From an uncultured Pelagibacteraceae bacterium (lineage in GTDB: Bacteria; Pseudomonadota; Alphaproteobacteria; Pelagibacterales; Pelagibacteraceae), in assembly GCA_902591045.1 (NCBI GenBank), contig CACIZC010000004.1, forward strand, positions 1 through 64,000: a DNA stretch of 64,000 bases, read 5' to 3'. The translations under genes were made by a program, and so were the position numbers. This document shows, one piece after another, positions 1 to 7,870 of this stretch (position 1 is the stretch's first letter; each line of letters starts with the position of its first letter). A model generated the notes under the pieces. The model saw only the letters and a program-made list of their open reading frames with translations, did no database searches and was not told the origin of the DNA.

Positions 1-345
1 AATCTTTTTCCTGTTGGTGCCGCTTTTGGTTTTGGTTGGACACCTTGCATAGGACCTGTGCTAGGATCAATATTAGCTCTTGCCGCAACAGAAAGCAGTA
101 TAGGAAAAGGAATTTTACTTTTAAGTTTTTATTCATTAGGTTTAGCGATACCTTTTGTGTTGTCAGGTTATGGAATTTCAAAATTTTTAGAATTTTCTAA
201 AAATTTTAAAAAAAATATTCGTCTAATTTCCATTTCAGGCGGAATTATTTTGTTAATCACAGGAATTTTAATTATAACAAACACATTACAAATCATAGGT
301 TACTTCCTGCTCGAAGCATTGCCTTTTTTAGGTAATATTGGATAA
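1..345 (+). CDS. ccdA: Cytochrome c biogenesis protein CcdA, C-terminal part (truncated by window edge)
   Basis: The reading frame is open from base 1 and ends at the TAA at 343-345, so the N-terminus lies outside the window. It starts inside a GxxFGFGWTPCIGP segment, the second conserved cysteine motif of CcdA/DsbD membrane domains, followed by three hydrophobic helices. CcdA moves reducing equivalents from cytoplasmic thioredoxin across the inner membrane to periplasmic thiol proteins for cytochrome c maturation. A GTG at 58 is internal and should not be taken as the start. The convergent msrB stop lies only 3 bp away, so the two transcripts must overlap. Confidence 0.9.
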   Translation, partial: NLFPVGAAFGFGWTPCIGPVLGSILALAATESSIGKGILLLSFYSLGLAIPFVLSGYGISKFLEFSKNFKKNIRLISISGGIILLITGILIITNTLQIIGYFLLEALPFLGNIG

Positions 346-348
346 AAT

Positions 349-804
349 TTAATTTTTTGGTTTAAATATTAAACAAAGACCGTTATTACAAAATCTCTTA
401 CCATTTTTACCCGGTCCGTCATTAAATACATGACCATGGTGAACACCACATTTTGCACAATGATACTCTGTTCTCTCCATTCCAAATGAATAATCTATCT
501 TGGTTTTGAAAGCCCCTGGTAAGGCTTCAGAAAAAGAGGGCCATCCTGTTCCACTATCAAATTTAGAATTAGAAGCAAAAAGTTTAGCCCCACAGTTCGC
601 ACAGTGATAAAAGCCTTCTCTTTTTTCATGGTTCAAAGGACTCGAAAAAGGTCGTTCAGTACCTTCTTCAAACATGATACTTTTTTGTTCATTAGTTAAA
701 TTTTTATTTATAATTTTCTTTGCTGCTGAGTGAAGTATGCCGAAAGGTATAATCAGAACAGAAAAAAAAGAAAAACCTAAAACTTTTAGAAAATTTCTTC
801 TCAT
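349..804 (-). CDS. msrB: Peptide-methionine (R)-S-oxide reductase MsrB, exported
   Basis: Reduces methionine-R-sulfoxide in oxidised proteins. The 151-residue protein has the MsrB landmarks: zinc cysteine pairs at about C68/C71 and C116/C119, the FDSGTGWPSF substrate loop around 82-91, HHGHVFNDGP and a catalytic Cys at 139 in RFCNNG. The N-terminus MRRNFLKVLGF followed by a hydrophobic stretch matches a twin-arginine (RRxFLK) signal, so the enzyme probably works in the periplasm. The glutaredoxin gene abuts it upstream with no spacer, suggesting one redox transcript. The usual RYCxNSxxL motif is RFCNNGLCL here, with a further Cys at 144 that could act in resolving the sulfenic acid (inference). 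Confidence 0.93.
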   Translation of the reverse strand: MRRNFLKVLGFSFFSVLIIPFGILHSAAKKIINKNLTNEQKSIMFEEGTERPFSSPLNHEKREGFYHCANCGAKLFASNSKFDSGTGWPSFSEALPGAFKTKIDYSFGMERTEYHCAKCGVHHGHVFNDGPGKNGKRFCNNGLCLIFKPKN

Positions 805-1062
805 CTAACTTTTAATTAATTTATCTAATTCGCCGTTTTTATTTGCTGCTTGGAGTTCTGCATTTCCACCAACGTGATGATCACCAATAAAAATTTGAGG
901 TACAGATGTTGCTCCACCACTTTTTTTCAACATTTCTTGTCTTTTAATATCATTTTCCCAAATATTAATTTCTTCGTAAGGTATATTTTTTGAGTCGAGC
1001 AATGCTTTTGCATACACACAGTACGGACATGGGTTTCCAGTATACATGACAACTTTTTTCAT
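805..1062 (-). CDS. grxC: Glutaredoxin (GrxC type)
   Basis: An 85-residue single-domain thioredoxin fold typical in length for glutaredoxin 3. The dithiol active site CPYC is at residues 12-15, the cis-proline TSVPQIFIG motif is near 52-60 and the glutathione-binding GG pair follows in HHVGGNAEL. It reduces disulfides with glutathione in the cytoplasm and donates electrons to ribonucleotide reductase and similar enzymes. Its stop codon directly precedes the msrB start on the same strand, so the two are probably cotranscribed, with the TIGR03643-type gene 2 bp upstream. Confidence 0.93.
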   Translation of the reverse strand: MKKVVMYTGNPCPYCVYAKALLDSKNIPYEEINIWENDIKRQEMLKKSGGATSVPQIFIGDHHVGGNAELQAANKNGELDKLIKS

Positions 1063-1064
1063 AA

Positions 1065-1361
1065 TTAATATATATCACTTATTCTAATTTTTTCTCCCAT
1101 TTTTTTTCTGGAAAGTTTAAACTTTTTTCTATGTTTTATGCTAGTGTTGTGAACTCTTTTTCTCCAAAGCCTGAATGAACTAGGTTTTAGATTTCTACGC
1201 ATAATCTTAATTACTTCAGATTCATTTTTTCCTATTTTCTTTTGTATTTCTTCAAAGGTAATTCTATCTGCCCATGCTGCCCAAATAATCCAACTGTTAT
1301 CCTTTTTTTTAGGCTCAGGATTTTTAACTCTCGTTTCAGGAATTAGACTTTTTTTCTTCAT
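1065..1361 (-). CDS. TIGR03643/DUF2805 family protein
   Basis: A 98-residue basic protein. The core WAAWADRITFEEIQKK, then a KxGKNESEVIKIMRR helix, then SSFRLWRKRV is the recognisable pattern of the TIGR03643/DUF2805 family, small helix-turn-helix-like proteins of unknown function. The family is common in marine bacteria and is often found near flavoprotein, photolyase or deoxyribodipyrimidine-related genes; no such gene is directly adjacent here. It is the first gene of the minus-strand group with grxC and msrB and is divergent from the LysE gene with a 21-bp gap, so the promoters of both must be compressed into or overlap coding sequence. Confidence 0.75.
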   Translation of the reverse strand: MKKKSLIPETRVKNPEPKKKDNSWIIWAAWADRITFEEIQKKIGKNESEVIKIMRRNLKPSSFRLWRKRVHNTSIKHRKKFKLSRKKMGEKIRISDIY

Positions 1362-1382
1362 TAAAAAATATATAATCTTTAT

Positions 1383-1991
1383 ATGTTTCCAGAAAACTAC
1401 TTTATATATGTCCAGTTGTTGCTGTTTCTATTTATCACACCAGGACCTCCTAGAGTTGTAATTGTTTCGCACACTATAAATTATGGTTTAAAAAGATCTG
1501 TATGGACAGCTGTAGGAGATGTTTCGGCTAACGCTCTTCAAGCAACTTTGGTTACTTTTGTTATTGGATCTTTGTTAATTGAAAACCCTGAGTTTTTTAC
1601 ATATTTGAAATGGATTGGAATTTTATATATTTTGTATCTTGCATACGAAACATTCACACTAAAAACAAAAAGCATAGGCGCAGAAAATAAAACATCTAAG
1701 AGTGTATTTTCATTTTTCCGTGATGGATTTTTAGTAGCAGGACTAAGCCCCAAAGCTTTACTTGTTTTTGCTACTATCTTTATTCAGTTCATAAATTTTA
1801 ATGAAAATGTATTTGCTCAATTTTTAATTTTGACACTCACTTGGGTAATTTTAGATTTTTCAAGTTTAATGGTTTACGGTTTTGCTGCAGGTAAAATCGC
1901 AAATTGGTTAAAAGGAAATCCTAGATTTTTAAATACAATCTCAGCGTGTGTACTTATTATAATTGCAATCATAGTTGCCCTTAAAACTTAA
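1383..1991 (+). CDS. LysE/RhtB family amino-acid exporter
   Basis: A 202-residue protein with about six hydrophobic segments. The N-terminal FITPGPPRVVIVSHTINYGLKRS region corresponds to the conserved LysE/RhtB signature (TPGP followed by a G-R/K-G loop), and a second conserved stretch DGFLVAGLSPKALLVF sits mid-protein. Family members export lysine, arginine, threonine, homoserine or related compounds through the inner membrane; the substrate cannot be told from sequence. It stands alone between a divergent gene and the ABC binding-protein gene downstream. Another member of the family occurs at 16236. Confidence 0.88.
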   Translation: MFPENYFIYVQLLLFLFITPGPPRVVIVSHTINYGLKRSVWTAVGDVSANALQATLVTFVIGSLLIENPEFFTYLKWIGILYILYLAYETFTLKTKSIGAENKTSKSVFSFFRDGFLVAGLSPKALLVFATIFIQFINFNENVFAQFLILTLTWVILDFSSLMVYGFAAGKIANWLKGNPRFLNTISACVLIIIAIIVALKT

Positions 1992-2050
1992 AAAAAATTA
2001 TTTTATAACCTGTTGTTAAAAAAGCCAAAAGTTGCTTTAATAAATTTAAA

Positions 2051-2066
2051 TTAATTAATTAATTAA
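2051..2066. repeat. (TTAA)4 perfect short repeat upstream of the first binding-protein gene
   Basis: Four uninterrupted TTAA units form a 16-bp stretch that is also a perfect palindrome. It ends just before an AAAGGGGGA Shine-Dalgarno sequence that is 6 bp from the ATG at 2078. It lies in the likely 5' leader or core promoter of the operon. Such repeats arise easily in AT-rich DNA, so a regulatory role is only a possibility. Confidence 0.5.
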
Positions 2067-2077
2067 AGGGGGAAAAA

Positions 2078-3319
2078 ATGAATAAAATAGCTAAACTATT
2101 TATTACATTTATTTCAGCTATTGCTATGGCACTAGTAAGTTTCTCTTCATCTTTTGCAAAAGTTGAAGGCGAATACATAGTGTTAGGTTCTGCGATATCT
2201 CTTACAGGGAAATATTCTTCTAATGGAGTGCATACTCAAAACGGTTATAACTTAGCGGTTGACCGAATTAATTCAATGGGTGGCGTAAAAGTTGGCGGAA
2301 AAAGTTATAAATTTGAGATCATTTATTACGATGATGAATCAAATCCTAAAAGAGCTGCTCAGCTAGCTGAAAGACTAATTAAACAAGATGGCGTTCATTA
2401 TATGCTTGGGCCTTACAGTTCAGGTTTAACGAAAGCTATCGCACCAGTAACCGAGAAATATAAAATTCCTATGGTTGAAGCAAATGGTGCATCAAGATCT
2501 TTATTTACTAAAGGATACAAATATTTGTTCGCTGTGTTATCACCAGCTAACCAATACCTTGAAGTAGCGATCGATCTTGCGGTTGAAAAAAATGGTGGTA
2601 AGCCAGTTAAAATTGCACAAGCATTTGAACAAGATGCTTTCTCACAAGACGTGAGACTTGGTATCTTAGATGCTGCAAAAAGAACTGGATCTAAAATCAT
2701 CATTGATGACAAGTTACCAAAAGAGCTAAACGATATGGCTGCTACATTGGCAAAAGTTAAAGCAACTAAGCCAGATGTACTTGTTGTATCAGGACATACA
2801 AAAGGCGCATTAACTGCAATCAGACAAATTGCTGAGATGAAAGTTGATGTACCAATGTTAGCGATGACACACTGTGATGCTGCAAAACTTTCTAAACAAC
2901 ATGGAAAGAAAGCAGAATATGCATTGTGTGCTTCTCAGTGGCATAAAAACTTAAGCTACAAAGATAAATTCTTTGGAACTGGTAAGAAGTATGACAAAGA
3001 CTTTAAAAAAGAATTTGGTTATGCTCCACCTTACCAATCAGCTGAGTCATCTGCTGCTTTATTAGTGTTTAAAGATGCGTTCGAAAGAGCAAACTCTTTT
3101 GACAGAGATAAAGTTAGAGATGCTTTAAAAGCTACAGAGATGCAAACTTTCTATGGAAACATTAAATTTGGTCCTGGCGGTCAAAACACTGCTAAGCCAA
3201 TGATCTTGTTCCAAGTAAGATGTAAAGGTGATACGTGTGAGAATAAAGTTGTTGCTCCAACAAAATGGGCTTCAGACAAATTCTTCCACCCAATTCCACC
3301 TTGGTCTGAAAGAGGTTAA
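2078..3319 (+). CDS. ABC transporter substrate-binding protein, branched-chain amino acid/amide (LivJ-like) family
   Basis: A 413-residue periplasmic binding protein. Residues 1 to about 27 form a Sec signal peptide ending SSSFA. The mature part opens with EYIVLGSAISLTGKYSSNG, the typical first strand and ligand loop of Peripla_BP_6 proteins, and continues with YDDESNPKRAAQLAERLI and GPYSSGLTKAIAPV. It delivers ligand to the LivHMGF-type transporter encoded directly downstream. A strong ribosome binding site (AGGGGGAA) precedes the ATG, and a hairpin follows the stop, so it is probably made in excess over the membrane parts. The family also binds amides, urea-like and aromatic ligands; here AzlCD and GlaH neighbours hint at amino-acid or C5-dicarboxylate chemistry, which is inference. 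Confidence 0.88.
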   Translation: MNKIAKLFITFISAIAMALVSFSSSFAKVEGEYIVLGSAISLTGKYSSNGVHTQNGYNLAVDRINSMGGVKVGGKSYKFEIIYYDDESNPKRAAQLAERLIKQDGVHYMLGPYSSGLTKAIAPVTEKYKIPMVEANGASRSLFTKGYKYLFAVLSPANQYLEVAIDLAVEKNGGKPVKIAQAFEQDAFSQDVRLGILDAAKRTGSKIIIDDKLPKELNDMAATLAKVKATKPDVLVVSGHTKGALTAIRQIAEMKVDVPMLAMTHCDAAKLSKQHGKKAEYALCASQWHKNLSYKDKFFGTGKKYDKDFKKEFGYAPPYQSAESSAALLVFKDAFERANSFDRDKVRDALKATEMQTFYGNIKFGPGGQNTAKPMILFQVRCKGDTCENKVVAPTKWASDKFFHPIPPWSERG

Positions 3320-3335
3320 ACTTTTTTAATTATGT

Positions 3336-3369
3336 CCCCTAAATTAATAATTTAGGGGGCATTTTTTTT
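3336..3369 (+). terminator. Hairpin plus T-run between binding protein and permease genes (terminator/attenuator)
   Basis: CCCCTAAAT (3336-3344) pairs perfectly with ATTTAGGGG (3350-3358) around a 5-nt loop, and a run of eight T follows at 3362-3369, right up to the livH ATG at 3370. This is the form of an intrinsic terminator. The genes downstream lack another visible promoter, so partial read-through is likely. The 3' arm (AGGGGG) is also the only Shine-Dalgarno-like sequence for livH, so the hairpin may also limit its translation. Confidence 0.8.
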
Positions 3370-4263
3370 ATGGATTTTTTGATTTTTCAAGCTCCAATGT
3401 TAATGGTCCAAGCTTCCTTGGACGGAATTCTATTAGGAATTTTATTTGCTTTAATCGCATATGGGATGGCTCTTCAATGGGGAGTGATGAACATAATCAA
3501 TATTGCCCAAGGCGATTTAGTTATTTTAGGAGGATACATTGCTTACACAATGTATCTTGCTGGAATTCATCCAGCTTGGGGAGTTATTGTTTCTCCAATT
3601 ATAATGTATTTTGTTGGCTGGGCACTTTATAAATTAGTAATTAATAAAGTTGTGGATCGAGACTTATTTATTTCAATTTTAGCAACTTTCGGTATCGCAA
3701 TTGTATTTCAACAGTTAATGAATTTTATTTTTGGTGCAGACGTAGTTGTGGCACAGTCCGAATATGGAACAACAATGTTATTTGATAATTCAGTTACCCT
3801 ACCAAATTCAAAAATATTCTCTGCTGTTATAAGCCTAGTATATGCAATAGCTTTGGTTGTTTACATGAAAAAATCTAAACTCGGACGGGCTATAAGAGCA
3901 ACAGCACAAAATGCTAGAGCTGCAAAAATTCTTGGTGTAGATACTGAAAAAGTTTATGCTGCAACTTTTGGCATTAATGCTGCGTTATGTGGGATTGCGG
4001 GAGCTCTTATTTCAATCACTCTTACTCTTCATCCGTATGTAGGACTTCCTTATACAGTTAGATCCTTCATGATAGTTATTGTAGCAGGTCTTGGTAATTT
4101 ACCGGCGGTAGCAATTTCAGGAATGGGATTAGGATTATTTGAAGAGTTCGCAGATTATATTTTAGGAACAGAATTTAGAATTGGCGCAGTGTTTATGCTG
4201 CTAGTCTTCATATTAGTTTACAGAAGATTCAAACTTTCAAAGAAAAGGGAATATTTAAAATAA
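3370..4263 (+). CDS. livH: ABC transporter permease, LivH family
   Basis: A 297-residue integral membrane protein with about eight hydrophobic segments and the BPD_transp_2 signatures: GILFALIAYGMALQWGVMNIINIAQGDLVILGGY near the N-terminus and the cytoplasmic EAA-like loop GRAIRATAQNARAAKILGVD that contacts the ATPase. Together with the LivM homologue next to it, it forms the translocation channel. The ATG lies directly after the T-run of the upstream hairpin. The next gene begins on the base after its stop codon. Substrate unknown. Confidence 0.92.
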   Translation: MDFLIFQAPMLMVQASLDGILLGILFALIAYGMALQWGVMNIINIAQGDLVILGGYIAYTMYLAGIHPAWGVIVSPIIMYFVGWALYKLVINKVVDRDLFISILATFGIAIVFQQLMNFIFGADVVVAQSEYGTTMLFDNSVTLPNSKIFSAVISLVYAIALVVYMKKSKLGRAIRATAQNARAAKILGVDTEKVYAATFGINAALCGIAGALISITLTLHPYVGLPYTVRSFMIVIVAGLGNLPAVAISGMGLGLFEEFADYILGTEFRIGAVFMLLVFILVYRRFKLSKKREYLK

Positions 4264-5328
4264 ATGGAAAAAGTAAAACAAAAAGATTTAATATTATATT
4301 CTGGCCTAATTATCTTAGGTTTAGCAGCTCCTTATTTATTTTCTGCTTTTAAAGTTCAGCTTACATATCTTTGTGTCTTGATCGTTTTGGCGATGACTTG
4401 GAATTTACAAGGTGGAGAAATGGGCTACAATAGTTTTGGAAATATCCTTTTCTATGGTCTTGGAATGTACTTAACTGCATCAGTTCAAGTAGGTATGTTT
4501 TTTCCATTAGCAGAATGGACAGAAAGCGGTGGAGAAAAAACATTCGTGCATACTACAACACAATATTTTCAAGGAATAGGTGTAGGGTTATTAGTTTCAG
4601 CTATTATTCCAGCTATAGTCGCAGGCGCCATAGGTTATGCTATTTTAGGTTTAAGAGGTCATTATTTTGCTATTTGCACTTTAGGTCTTGGTATTGCGGC
4701 AGGTGAAATCGCTGGAGGCATAGAAATAATTGGAGCTGGTCAAGGCTTTACCACACCACCATTTCCAGCAGAAATAGTTGACGTTGAGGCCAGAGGGAAG
4801 TTTTTCTATTTTTTAAGTTTTTTTGTATTAGTTCTAGCTTTTGTTTTTGTAAAATATATTTACGGCTCTAGATTTAGATTAATTTTAAATGCCATAAGAG
4901 ATAACGAAGATAAAGCAGAAGCAATGGGTATTCAAACAATGAAATATAAAATTGTTGGTTGGATGGTATCTGCATTTTTCTGTGGTCTGGCCGGTGGAAT
5001 TATGGGTGGATTAATTGGATATATAGACTCAACGGATGTTGCATTTGATGGAAGAGAGATGGGAGTGTTTATGGTCTTAATGGCAATACTTGGTGGAAAA
5101 GGAACTTTGTGGGGGCCAATTATTGGTGCAACTTTATTCCATTTCTTCAAAGAAGGTCTTTGGACTTTTATATTAGGTTGGCAATATGTTGCGTTAGGAG
5201 TTTTGATTGTTGTAATTGTAATTTATTTCCCAGAGGGATTAATGGGTTGGTTAAGAGAAAAATACCCTGAAAGATTTGGAGAAGTTATAGATGAAAAAGA
5301 TCGTAAATCACAGGTGGAATTAAAATGA
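4264..5328 (+). CDS. livM: ABC transporter permease, LivM family
   Basis: A 354-residue membrane protein, the second channel subunit. Family features are the WNLQGGEMGYNSFGNILFYGLGMYL segment near residue 46, the LGLRGHYFAICTLGLGIAAGE segment, and the ATPase-contacting loop SRFRLILNAIRDNEDKAEAMGI. Around residues 75-100 it has a hydrophilic insert (WTESGGEKTFVH) that many LivM proteins lack. Its last codons overlap the start of livG by 4 bp, pointing to translational coupling within the operon. Confidence 0.92.
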   Translation: MEKVKQKDLILYSGLIILGLAAPYLFSAFKVQLTYLCVLIVLAMTWNLQGGEMGYNSFGNILFYGLGMYLTASVQVGMFFPLAEWTESGGEKTFVHTTTQYFQGIGVGLLVSAIIPAIVAGAIGYAILGLRGHYFAICTLGLGIAAGEIAGGIEIIGAGQGFTTPPFPAEIVDVEARGKFFYFLSFFVLVLAFVFVKYIYGSRFRLILNAIRDNEDKAEAMGIQTMKYKIVGWMVSAFFCGLAGGIMGGLIGYIDSTDVAFDGREMGVFMVLMAILGGKGTLWGPIIGATLFHFFKEGLWTFILGWQYVALGVLIVVIVIYFPEGLMGWLREKYPERFGEVIDEKDRKSQVELK

Positions 5329-6059
5329 GTCTTTTAGAAGTAAAAAATGTAAGCAAATCTTTTGGAGGTGTGAAAGCCAATGTAGATATTTCTGTTTCTG
5401 TGGAGCAGGGATCAATAGTTGGTTTAATCGGACCAAACGGTTCTGGCAAAACAACTTTATTTAATTCAATCGTTGGAACCCATCCTATTGACCAAGGGTC
5501 TATCGTTTTTAATAATACTGAAGTTTCAGAAATGCCTGTCCCTGCAATAGCTAAACTGGGATTATTAAGAACATTTCAGCAAACAAGAATTTATTCTAAA
5601 CTTAATTGCGTAGAAAATATGTTAATTAGCCACAAGGCTAGTGACTCAGGCTTTATATTTGCAAAAATACCTACAGAGCTTACTGAAAAAGCAGAAAATC
5701 TTTTAAACTTTGTAGGACTCTATCAAAAAAGAAATTTAAGAGCAGGAGATTTATCATTTGGCCAGCAAAAACTTTTAGAATTAGCAATGGCATTAATGAA
5801 TGAGCCAAAAATGTTGTTATTAGACGAGCCAACAGCTGGAATTAATCCAACGTTGATTAATGGAATTATAGATAGACTAATAAAAATTAATAAAGACTAT
5901 GGAATTACTCTGTTAGTAATAGAACACAATATGAAAGTTATAATGAGTTTAGCTCAAAGTATTTTTTGTTTGGCTCATGGAAAACTTTTAGCGGAAGGCT
6001 CACCAGATCAAATTAAAAATGATAAGCGAGTTGTGGATGCTTATTTAGGAGCTCAATAA
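5325..6059 (+). CDS. livG: ABC transporter ATP-binding protein, LivG family
   Basis: A 244-residue cytoplasmic ATPase. The Walker A motif GPNGSGKTT is near residue 36, the signature LSFGQQKLLELA near 143 and the Walker B MLLLDEPTAGINP near 161, with the His switch in VIEHNMKV. Length and the short C-terminal tail ending VVDAYLGAQ fit LivG. It pairs with the LivF homologue encoded by the next gene (1-bp overlap) to power the LivHM channel. The signature has F in place of the usual first G (LSFGQ), which occurs in some members. Confidence 0.93.
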   Translation: MSLLEVKNVSKSFGGVKANVDISVSVEQGSIVGLIGPNGSGKTTLFNSIVGTHPIDQGSIVFNNTEVSEMPVPAIAKLGLLRTFQQTRIYSKLNCVENMLISHKASDSGFIFAKIPTELTEKAENLLNFVGLYQKRNLRAGDLSFGQQKLLELAMALMNEPKMLLLDEPTAGINPTLINGIIDRLIKINKDYGITLLVIEHNMKVIMSLAQSIFCLAHGKLLAEGSPDQIKNDKRVVDAYLGAQ

Positions 6060-6844
6060 TGGCAAATCAATATGAAGTTTTAGGAAAAGCTCCAGGCGTT
6101 GAAGATTTACAAAAACTTTCAGGATCTAACTTGCATTTACAAATTAAAAATTTATCAGCTGGTTACGGAAAGATGGAAATACTTCATAATTTTAATTTGC
6201 TTGTAGATAAAGCTCAATCTTTATGTCTCATTGGGCCCAACGGTGCAGGAAAATCTACAATACTTCATTCTATTTATGGTTTCACAAATATTTTTTCAGG
6301 ACAAATTGAAATTGATGGAAATGAGATTACCACACTTACCCCGGCTCAAAAATTAAAAAGCTGTGGGATAGCTTATATTCTTCAAGATAATTCTGTATTT
6401 CCAGATATGACGGTTGAAGAAAATTTGTTAATGGGAGGCTACATCAAAGATAAAACTGAAGAGTCATACGCTGAAGCTAAAAGAGTTTTGGAAAAGTATG
6501 AAAGATTAAACAAAAGAAAAACTCAGCCAGCAAAAGTTTTATCAGGCGGAGAAAGAAGACTTCTTGAAATTTCAAGAGCTTTAGTTATGAAACCCACAAT
6601 TCTTTTAGTAGACGAGCCTTCAATAGGACTAGAACCAAAATATATTGATATGGTTTTTGAAATTTTGGATGATCTCCAGAAAAATGAAAAGAAAACAATT
6701 ATTATGGTCGAACAAAACGCAAAAAAGGGTCTTGAGTTTGCAGATATTGGTTACGTATTAGTTTCTGGTCAAACTGCAATCGTAGGAAAAGGAAATGACC
6801 TGTTAAAAAATCCTGACGTAGGAAGATTATTTCTTGGCGGTTAA
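6059..6844 (+). CDS. livF: ABC transporter ATP-binding protein, LivF family
   Basis: A 261-residue ATPase with Walker A GPNGAGKST, signature LSGGERRLLEIS and Walker B ILLVDEPSIGL, ending LLKNPDVGRLFLGG as LivF proteins do. Compared with the usual ~235 residues it carries about 30 extra N-terminal residues (before LHLQIKNLSAGYGKMEIL). The ATG used overlaps the livG stop by one base and no better internal ATG precedes the conserved core, so the extension is likely real. It forms the heterodimeric motor with LivG. Confidence 0.92.
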   Translation: MANQYEVLGKAPGVEDLQKLSGSNLHLQIKNLSAGYGKMEILHNFNLLVDKAQSLCLIGPNGAGKSTILHSIYGFTNIFSGQIEIDGNEITTLTPAQKLKSCGIAYILQDNSVFPDMTVEENLLMGGYIKDKTEESYAEAKRVLEKYERLNKRKTQPAKVLSGGERRLLEISRALVMKPTILLVDEPSIGLEPKYIDMVFEILDDLQKNEKKTIIMVEQNAKKGLEFADIGYVLVSGQTAIVGKGNDLLKNPDVGRLFLGG

Positions 6845-7545
6845 TGATAAGTTCGGGATATTTTCTTAAAGGTTTTAAATCAGTTCGATCTGCAAACAGT
6901 CCAGCTATTGCATTAGGGTGCAGTTTTCTTGCCATAGGAGCTTTATTAAAAAATATTGGCTTTAACTTTCAACAAAGTTTTTTTTCTACTTTCTTTACCT
7001 ACGCACTACCCGGCCAACTTGTTATGGCAGAGTCTTTCTTGATAGGAGCATCATTAATAAACATTTTCATTGGAGTTTGGTTAGTTAATGCACGTTTATT
7101 TCCGATGGCAATTTCCATGTTTCCTTTACTCAAACACAAGAATCAACCTAAATGGAAATATTATTTATCCTGTCATTTCCTTGCTGTTTCTTCTTGGTTA
7201 ATAATGAAAAAGGATTACAGAACTATCCATGAAAATTACCGAATAGATTTTTGGATGGGGATTGGAACAGCAACTTGGTCTATTGCTATTGCTTCAACAG
7301 TTTTGGGATTTTTAGTTTCTGACTATTTAAGCAAAGACATGATGATTGGACTTGCTATTGTAAACCCTGTTTATTTTTTTTGCATGTTGTTAGGTTCGAT
7401 GAAGAATATTGTTATTGGAACATCCGTTGTTTTAGGAACAATCCTTGGTCCTGTTTTTTATTTAGTGTCACCTGAATGGTGCATTTTATACGGTGGAGTA
7501 ACTGCAGGTATAATCGCATTTTTAGTAGGAGAGTTTAATGACTGA
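6844..7545 (+). CDS. azlC: AzlC family branched-chain amino acid permease (exporter subunit)
   Basis: A 233-residue membrane protein with about seven hydrophobic segments. The region NSPAIALGCSFLAIGALLKNIGF followed by TFFTYALPGQLVMAESFLIGASLINIFIGVWLVNARLFPMA is the AzlC signature (family name from azaleucine resistance in Bacillus). AzlCD pairs export branched-chain or related amino acids. The ATG overlaps the livF stop by one base and the gene overlaps azlD by 8 bp, so an exporter is built into the same transcript as the importer. That combination could balance the internal pool of the transported compound (inference). Confidence 0.88.
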   Translation: MISSGYFLKGFKSVRSANSPAIALGCSFLAIGALLKNIGFNFQQSFFSTFFTYALPGQLVMAESFLIGASLINIFIGVWLVNARLFPMAISMFPLLKHKNQPKWKYYLSCHFLAVSSWLIMKKDYRTIHENYRIDFWMGIGTATWSIAIASTVLGFLVSDYLSKDMMIGLAIVNPVYFFCMLLGSMKNIVIGTSVVLGTILGPVFYLVSPEWCILYGGVTAGIIAFLVGEFND

Positions 7546-7870
7546 TTTATCTTCAAGTATTATTTTAGTTATAGCTGTCACATCAATTGCAACTTATCTT
7601 TCAAGGTCTTTAGGTGTTTTATTTTCAGAAAGAATTGATGAGAATTCTAAAATATTTAGATTATTTGACTGTATAGCTTATTCCACTTTAGCAGCTTTAA
7701 TTTCTAAGGTTGTAGTTTTTCCAGCAGGAGATCTTGTAGAAGCAAACAATTTAATCAGATTTATAGTGGTTTTTGTATGTGTGGGCGTATTTTTTATTAC
7801 AAAAAGAAACCTTATCTACCCTACAGTACTATCTGCTATACTTTTAACAGTTTTAATTAAATTTGTATGA
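7538..7870 (+). CDS. azlD: AzlD family transporter subunit
   Basis: A 110-residue protein with four hydrophobic segments, the usual size of AzlD. It has the family-typical opening TSIATYLSRSLGVLF and the pattern FDCIAYSTLAALISKVV in the second helix. AzlD works as the small partner of AzlC in amino-acid efflux. It overlaps azlC by 8 bp and the following glutarate hydroxylase gene by 4 bp (ATGA), so the three are almost certainly translated from one mRNA. Confidence 0.85.
   Translation: MTDLSSSIILVIAVTSIATYLSRSLGVLFSERIDENSKIFRLFDCIAYSTLAALISKVVVFPAGDLVEANNLIRFIVVFVCVGVFFITKRNLIYPTVLSAILLTVLIKFV

Noticed and set aside
2013-2043. TTGTTA ... TAATAA as promoter of the first transporter operon
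   Set aside because: The 19-bp spacer and poor match in AT-rich DNA make it indistinguishable from chance.
4515-4706. 63-codon plus-strand frame inside livM with many Arg, Tyr and Ser
   Set aside because: Out-of-frame reading of a conserved membrane gene; composition unlike real proteins here.
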